Positions 5,870 through 7,255 of a DNA stretch of 7,255 nt are shown piece after piece. The notes beneath the pieces are model-generated. The model ran no database searches and was not told the DNA's origin. It saw nothing but the letters and a program-made list of their open reading frames with translations. This DNA comes from an uncultured Actinotalea sp. (GTDB lineage Bacteria; Actinomycetota; Actinomycetes; Actinomycetales; Cellulomonadaceae): assembly GCF_946885855.1 (NCBI RefSeq), contig NZ_CAMPHH010000177.1:1-7255 (forward strand), read 5' to 3'. Both the position numbers and the translations under genes were made by a program. Positions within the stretch are counted from its first letter, which is position 1. The number at the start of each line of letters is the position of its first letter.

Positions 5870-5888
5870 CGGGCCGATCATAGGCCCG
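5870..5888 (-). promoter_or_regulatory. Putative tetR promoter: -10 box TATGAT inside a small dyad
   Basis: On the minus strand TATGAT (5882 to 5877) is a good -10 match upstream of the tetR start, leaving a short leader that includes the GGGGAGG ribosome binding site. It is enclosed by a perfect 6-bp inverted repeat, CGGGCC - 7 nt - GGCCCG. The dyad has no similarity to the palindrome at 3359-3390, so it may be chance or a site for another factor. No -35 is clear. Confidence 0.5.
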
Positions 5889-5919
5889 GGTCGGCGGCGA
5901 GCCCCGGAACCCGGCAGCA

Positions 5920-5953
5920 CGAAGGCCGCCGCCCCGCAGGGCGGCGGCCTTCG
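5920..5953 (-). terminator. Perfect 15-bp hairpin, terminator of the former tRNA-like gene
   Basis: Two perfectly complementary 15-nt arms (5920-5934 and 5939-5953) enclose a 4-nt loop. The hairpin lies about 30 nt beyond the tRNA-like 3' end at 5984 and upstream of the tetR promoter. That is where the terminator of the minus-strand RNA gene would sit, and it would insulate tetR. There is no U-tract, as is usual in high-GC actinobacteria. It shares an 18-nt core with the hairpin at 2857-2890. Confidence 0.75.
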
Positions 5954-5983
5954 ACCCGCACCCACCGGTGCGGGACAGGGGGG

Positions 5984-6007
5984 GGTGGAGGTGGCGGGAA
6001 TCGAACC
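5984..6007 (-). other. 3' end of a tRNA-like gene (probably tmRNA ssrA) acting as attachment-site scar
   Basis: Read on the minus strand, these bases give GG, the T-loop TTCGATT, the 3' strand of the T-stem CCCGC, the acceptor strand CACCTCC, the discriminator A, and CC. This is the 3' end of a tRNA or tmRNA. The sequence upstream (ACAGG) pairs with the T-stem at only three of five positions, and no anticodon arm or matching GGRGGTG 5' acceptor strand is found at tRNA or tmRNA distance, so the gene is not intact here. Such a fragment is what remains at the far end of an element integrated by a tyrosine recombinase into the 3' end of a tRNA/tmRNA gene. The tmRNA identity is from recall of similar actinobacterial ssrA ends and is less certain than the tRNA-like nature. 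Confidence 0.72.
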
Positions 6008-6338
6008 TGTCGGGAGCTGTTGCGACACAGAATTGCAACGCGCTGACGTGCAAGAACGCTGGCGGCGTCAGCCCTCCGGAGGGCCTCCGTGGGGTCGCTT
6101 TGTTGACGGCGTCAACGCCGCGTCACGATCTTGGAATAGTGATCAGCTCCCGCCACCCGTCCTACGACCGCTGGCGACAGCCGGCGGCCGTCGCTTGGCC
6201 GGCGAGATGTCGCCCTCAGGTGAGTTCCGCGTAGCGCCCGCGCCATGACCGGACGTCGGCTGGGCGCCCGTCCGGCGGAATGCCCGAGCGCTTGTGGGCG
6301 ATCATCGAAGTGTGAGCCGCACCGGTGACCCCAAGGCC
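6008..6338. other. Gene-free stretch at the start of the inserted element, with short dyads
   Basis: I see no supportable gene in these ~330 bp. The short open frames on both strands lack ribosome binding sites, family motifs and consistent third-position GC. The first ~120 bp hold several short symmetries: CTGT-6nt-ACAG (6017-6030), GCTGACG-17nt-CGTCAGC (6042-6072), the 14-bp palindrome GCCCTCCGGAGGGC (6071-6084), and GTTGACG-G-CGTCAAC (6102-6116). They lie right beside the attachment scar, where integrase or excisionase arm sites would be expected. No integrase gene is present in this stretch. Confidence 0.5.
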
Positions 6339-6581
6339 GACGGGTCTGCTGCACGAGTCGGTGACAGTCGGTCTCAGGCGGCGAGTGCGACCTGAGTGGT
6401 CATGATGGTTTCCGTATTCGATGGGGGTCAGGCGGCCGAGGCGGTCTTGGCGTCGGCGGCGGTGGTAGGTCCGTTCGATCCAGGTGACGATCGCGCTGCG
6501 CAGGTCCTCGCGGGTGGCCCAGCGGCGGCGGTTCAGGACGTTCTTCTGCAGCAGCGAGAAGAAGCTTTCCATGGCGGCGTT
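6339..6581 (-). mobile_element. IS3-family element, truncated right-end remnant
   Basis: This is the 3' part of an IS3-family insertion sequence, holding the last ~70 codons of its transposase and a short downstream tail. The tail GTCACC...CGTGCAGCAGACCC after the transposase stop resembles the right terminal region of actinobacterial IS3 elements, so the outer boundary is placed near 6339, uncertain by several bases. The inner boundary at about 6581 is sharp, because the IS110-family sequence begins there. The left part of the IS3 element should lie beyond the IS110 copy if it still exists. Confidence 0.75.
6374..6581 (-). pseudogene. IS3-family transposase, C-terminal fragment with frameshift
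   Basis: The fragment reads NAAMESFFSLLQKNVLNRRRW, then ATREDLRSAIVTWIERTYHRRRRQDRLGRLTPIEY, the end of the rve integrase core of IS3-family transposases. The Glu of AMESFF is the third residue of the DDE catalytic triad; the two Asp residues and the DNA-binding OrfA part are absent. After IEY one extra base (in the CC at 6412-6413 on the plus strand) shifts the frame. Removing it restores ETIMTTQVALAA and a stop at 6374-6376, the normal ending of this group. Without it the frame reads on to 6216 through non-homologous sequence. The 5' side is cut by the IS110-family element. The protein cannot be functional. Confidence 0.88.
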
Positions 6582-7255
6582 GATGCTCCTATAGCCGTCA
6601 AGCGGCGTGTGCGAGGTCGCTGGCGGTGGTGCGTAGGGGTCGCATGGCCGCCCAGAGCTCGCGGGCAAGGTGGCGCTTGAGGCAGCGGATGATCTCGGAC
6701 TTGGTCTTGCCCTCGGTGATGCGTCGGGCGACGTAGGCCCGGGTCGGTTCGTGGTGCTGCATGCGCACGATCACGACTCGGTAGAGCGCTGCGTTGGCCT
6801 GTCGGTGCCCGCCGCGGTTGAGCCGATGACGGGTGGTCAACCCTGAGGATGCCGGGATGGGAGCAACCCCGCAGAGCCTGGCGAACGCCGGCTCGGAACG
6901 GATCCGGTCGGGGTTGTCCCCGGCGACGATGAGCATCTCCGCCGCGGTGTCCGGACCGACCGCGAACGCCGCGGCGAGGTCGGGAGCGGCCTGCTGAGTC
7001 AGCTCGGCAAGGATCTTCTCGTGGGCGGTGATCTCCTCGTTCAGGGCCTGCCAGCGGCGGGCGATCGCGCGCATGGTGTGCTTGGCCGAGGCGGTGATCG
7101 TGGTGATCGGGCCCGGGCGCAGGGCCGCGCAGCGGTGGATCAGGGCCATCTTGGACAACGGTTGGAGCTCTTCGCGCAGCTCGGGCGGGGCGGTGACGAT
7201 GACCTGCTTGAGGCTGATCATCGCCGAGGTCCGCGCCTTGACCGCGATGTCCTTG
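6582..7255 (-). mobile_element. IS110-family element, right end and most of the recombinase gene (continues past the window)
   Basis: The element's right end is visible. After the recombinase stop at 6598 only about 16 bases (CGGCTATAGGAGCATC) remain before the IS3 reading frame resumes at 6581. The terminal sequence ending TAGGAGCATC looks like known actinobacterial IS110 ends. There are no terminal inverted repeats, as expected. The very short right flank means that the non-coding end, which carries the bridge RNA in IS110-type elements such as IS621, should be upstream of the gene, beyond base 7255. Confidence 0.85.
6598..7255 (-). CDS. IS110-family recombinase (DEDD/Transposase_20), C-terminal 218 residues
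   Basis: The frame is open to the window edge; the visible part begins KDIAVKARTSAMISLKQVIVTAP, which is the end of the DEDD (RuvC-like) domain and the linker helices. The coiled-coil-like middle is followed by a helix-hairpin-helix-like VGPDTAAEMLIVAGDNPDRIRS and the Transposase_20 core AFARLCGVAPIPASSGLTTRHRLNRGGHRQANAALYRVV. The Ser of the ASSG motif (codons around 6844-6849) is the expected catalytic serine of IS110 enzymes. The C-terminus TKSEIIRCLKRHLARELWAAM is also typical. The N-terminal DEDD acidic residues are outside the window. IS110 recombinases insert DNA using a bridge RNA that reads both target and donor. The visible part has no stop or frameshift, so the element may be active. 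The true start is not in the window. Confidence 0.93.
   Translation of the reverse strand, partial: KDIAVKARTSAMISLKQVIVTAPPELREELQPLSKMALIHRCAALRPGPITTITASAKHTMRAIARRWQALNEEITAHEKILAELTQQAAPDLAAAFAVGPDTAAEMLIVAGDNPDRIRSEPAFARLCGVAPIPASSGLTTRHRLNRGGHRQANAALYRVVIVRMQHHEPTRAYVARRITEGKTKSEIIRCLKRHLARELWAAMRPLRTTASDLAHAA

Noticed and set aside
4514..6028. 504-codon minus-strand open frame across the ATPase and tetR
   Set aside because: It is a shadow of the ATPase (antisense) and of tetR (another frame), and it crosses the terminator and the tRNA-like fragment.
5968..6354. Short open frames on both strands in the stretch after the tRNA-like fragment
   Set aside because: They have no ribosome binding sites or motifs, and two of them run through the tRNA-like fragment and the start of the inserted element.
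5984..6360. Intact tmRNA or tRNA gene
   Set aside because: The 5' strand of the T-stem does not pair, and no matching 5' acceptor strand, anticodon arm or tmRNA tag frame is found at the needed distances.
1..7255. CRISPR array, rRNA or replication origin
   Set aside because: I saw no regularly spaced repeats, rRNA sequence or iteron-like arrays anywhere in the window.

Overview
The window is very GC-rich DNA with strong G/C preference at third codon positions, GTG starts and apparently leaderless promoters. This points to a high-GC actinobacterium, and the gene styles suggest Micrococcales near Cellulomonas/Cellulosimicrobium. That placement is inference from composition and protein style, not from a marker gene.

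Layout. (1) 1-1871, minus strand: a LysE-type amino-acid exporter, a DUF2071/YqjF-like protein 39 bp downstream, then the first 134 codons of an unrecognised single-pass membrane protein that runs off the left edge. (2) 1872-1941: a 70-bp divergent control region with a perfect 8+8 bp dyad. Each flanking gene has a TAnnnT -10-like box exactly 6 nt from its start codon. (3) 1942-2814, plus: the LysR-type regulator LysG/ArgP, expected to activate lysE when basic amino acids are in excess. (4) 2857-3186: a convergent 94-residue secreted protein with a strong ribosome binding site and a terminator hairpin. (5) 3359-5856: a self-contained regulated exporter module. A 32-bp near-perfect palindrome overlaps a TATACT -10 box ahead of a MacB/FtsX-type ABC permease and its LolD/MacB-type ATPase. 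A convergent TetR regulator follows, and its stop codon overlaps the ATPase stop.

(6) 5870-6007: the tetR promoter, a perfect 15-bp terminator hairpin, and the last ~24 nt of a tRNA-like gene on the minus strand. The gene is most like a tmRNA (ssrA) 3' end, but the upstream half of the T-arm is missing. This is the usual scar of site-specific integration at a tRNA/tmRNA 3' end, so the chromosome probably ends near 5984-6007 and an inserted element begins there. (7) 6008-7255: about 330 bp without a supportable gene but with a cluster of TGACG/CGTCA motifs, then a frameshifted IS3-family transposase remnant, then an IS110-family element inserted into that remnant and running off the right edge.

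The main points of interest are the tRNA-like/island junction, the nested IS110-in-IS3 insertion with its boundary visible, the TetR operator and exporter module, and the repeated leaderless-promoter geometry. Nothing here clearly amounts to an undescribed defence or biosynthetic system.
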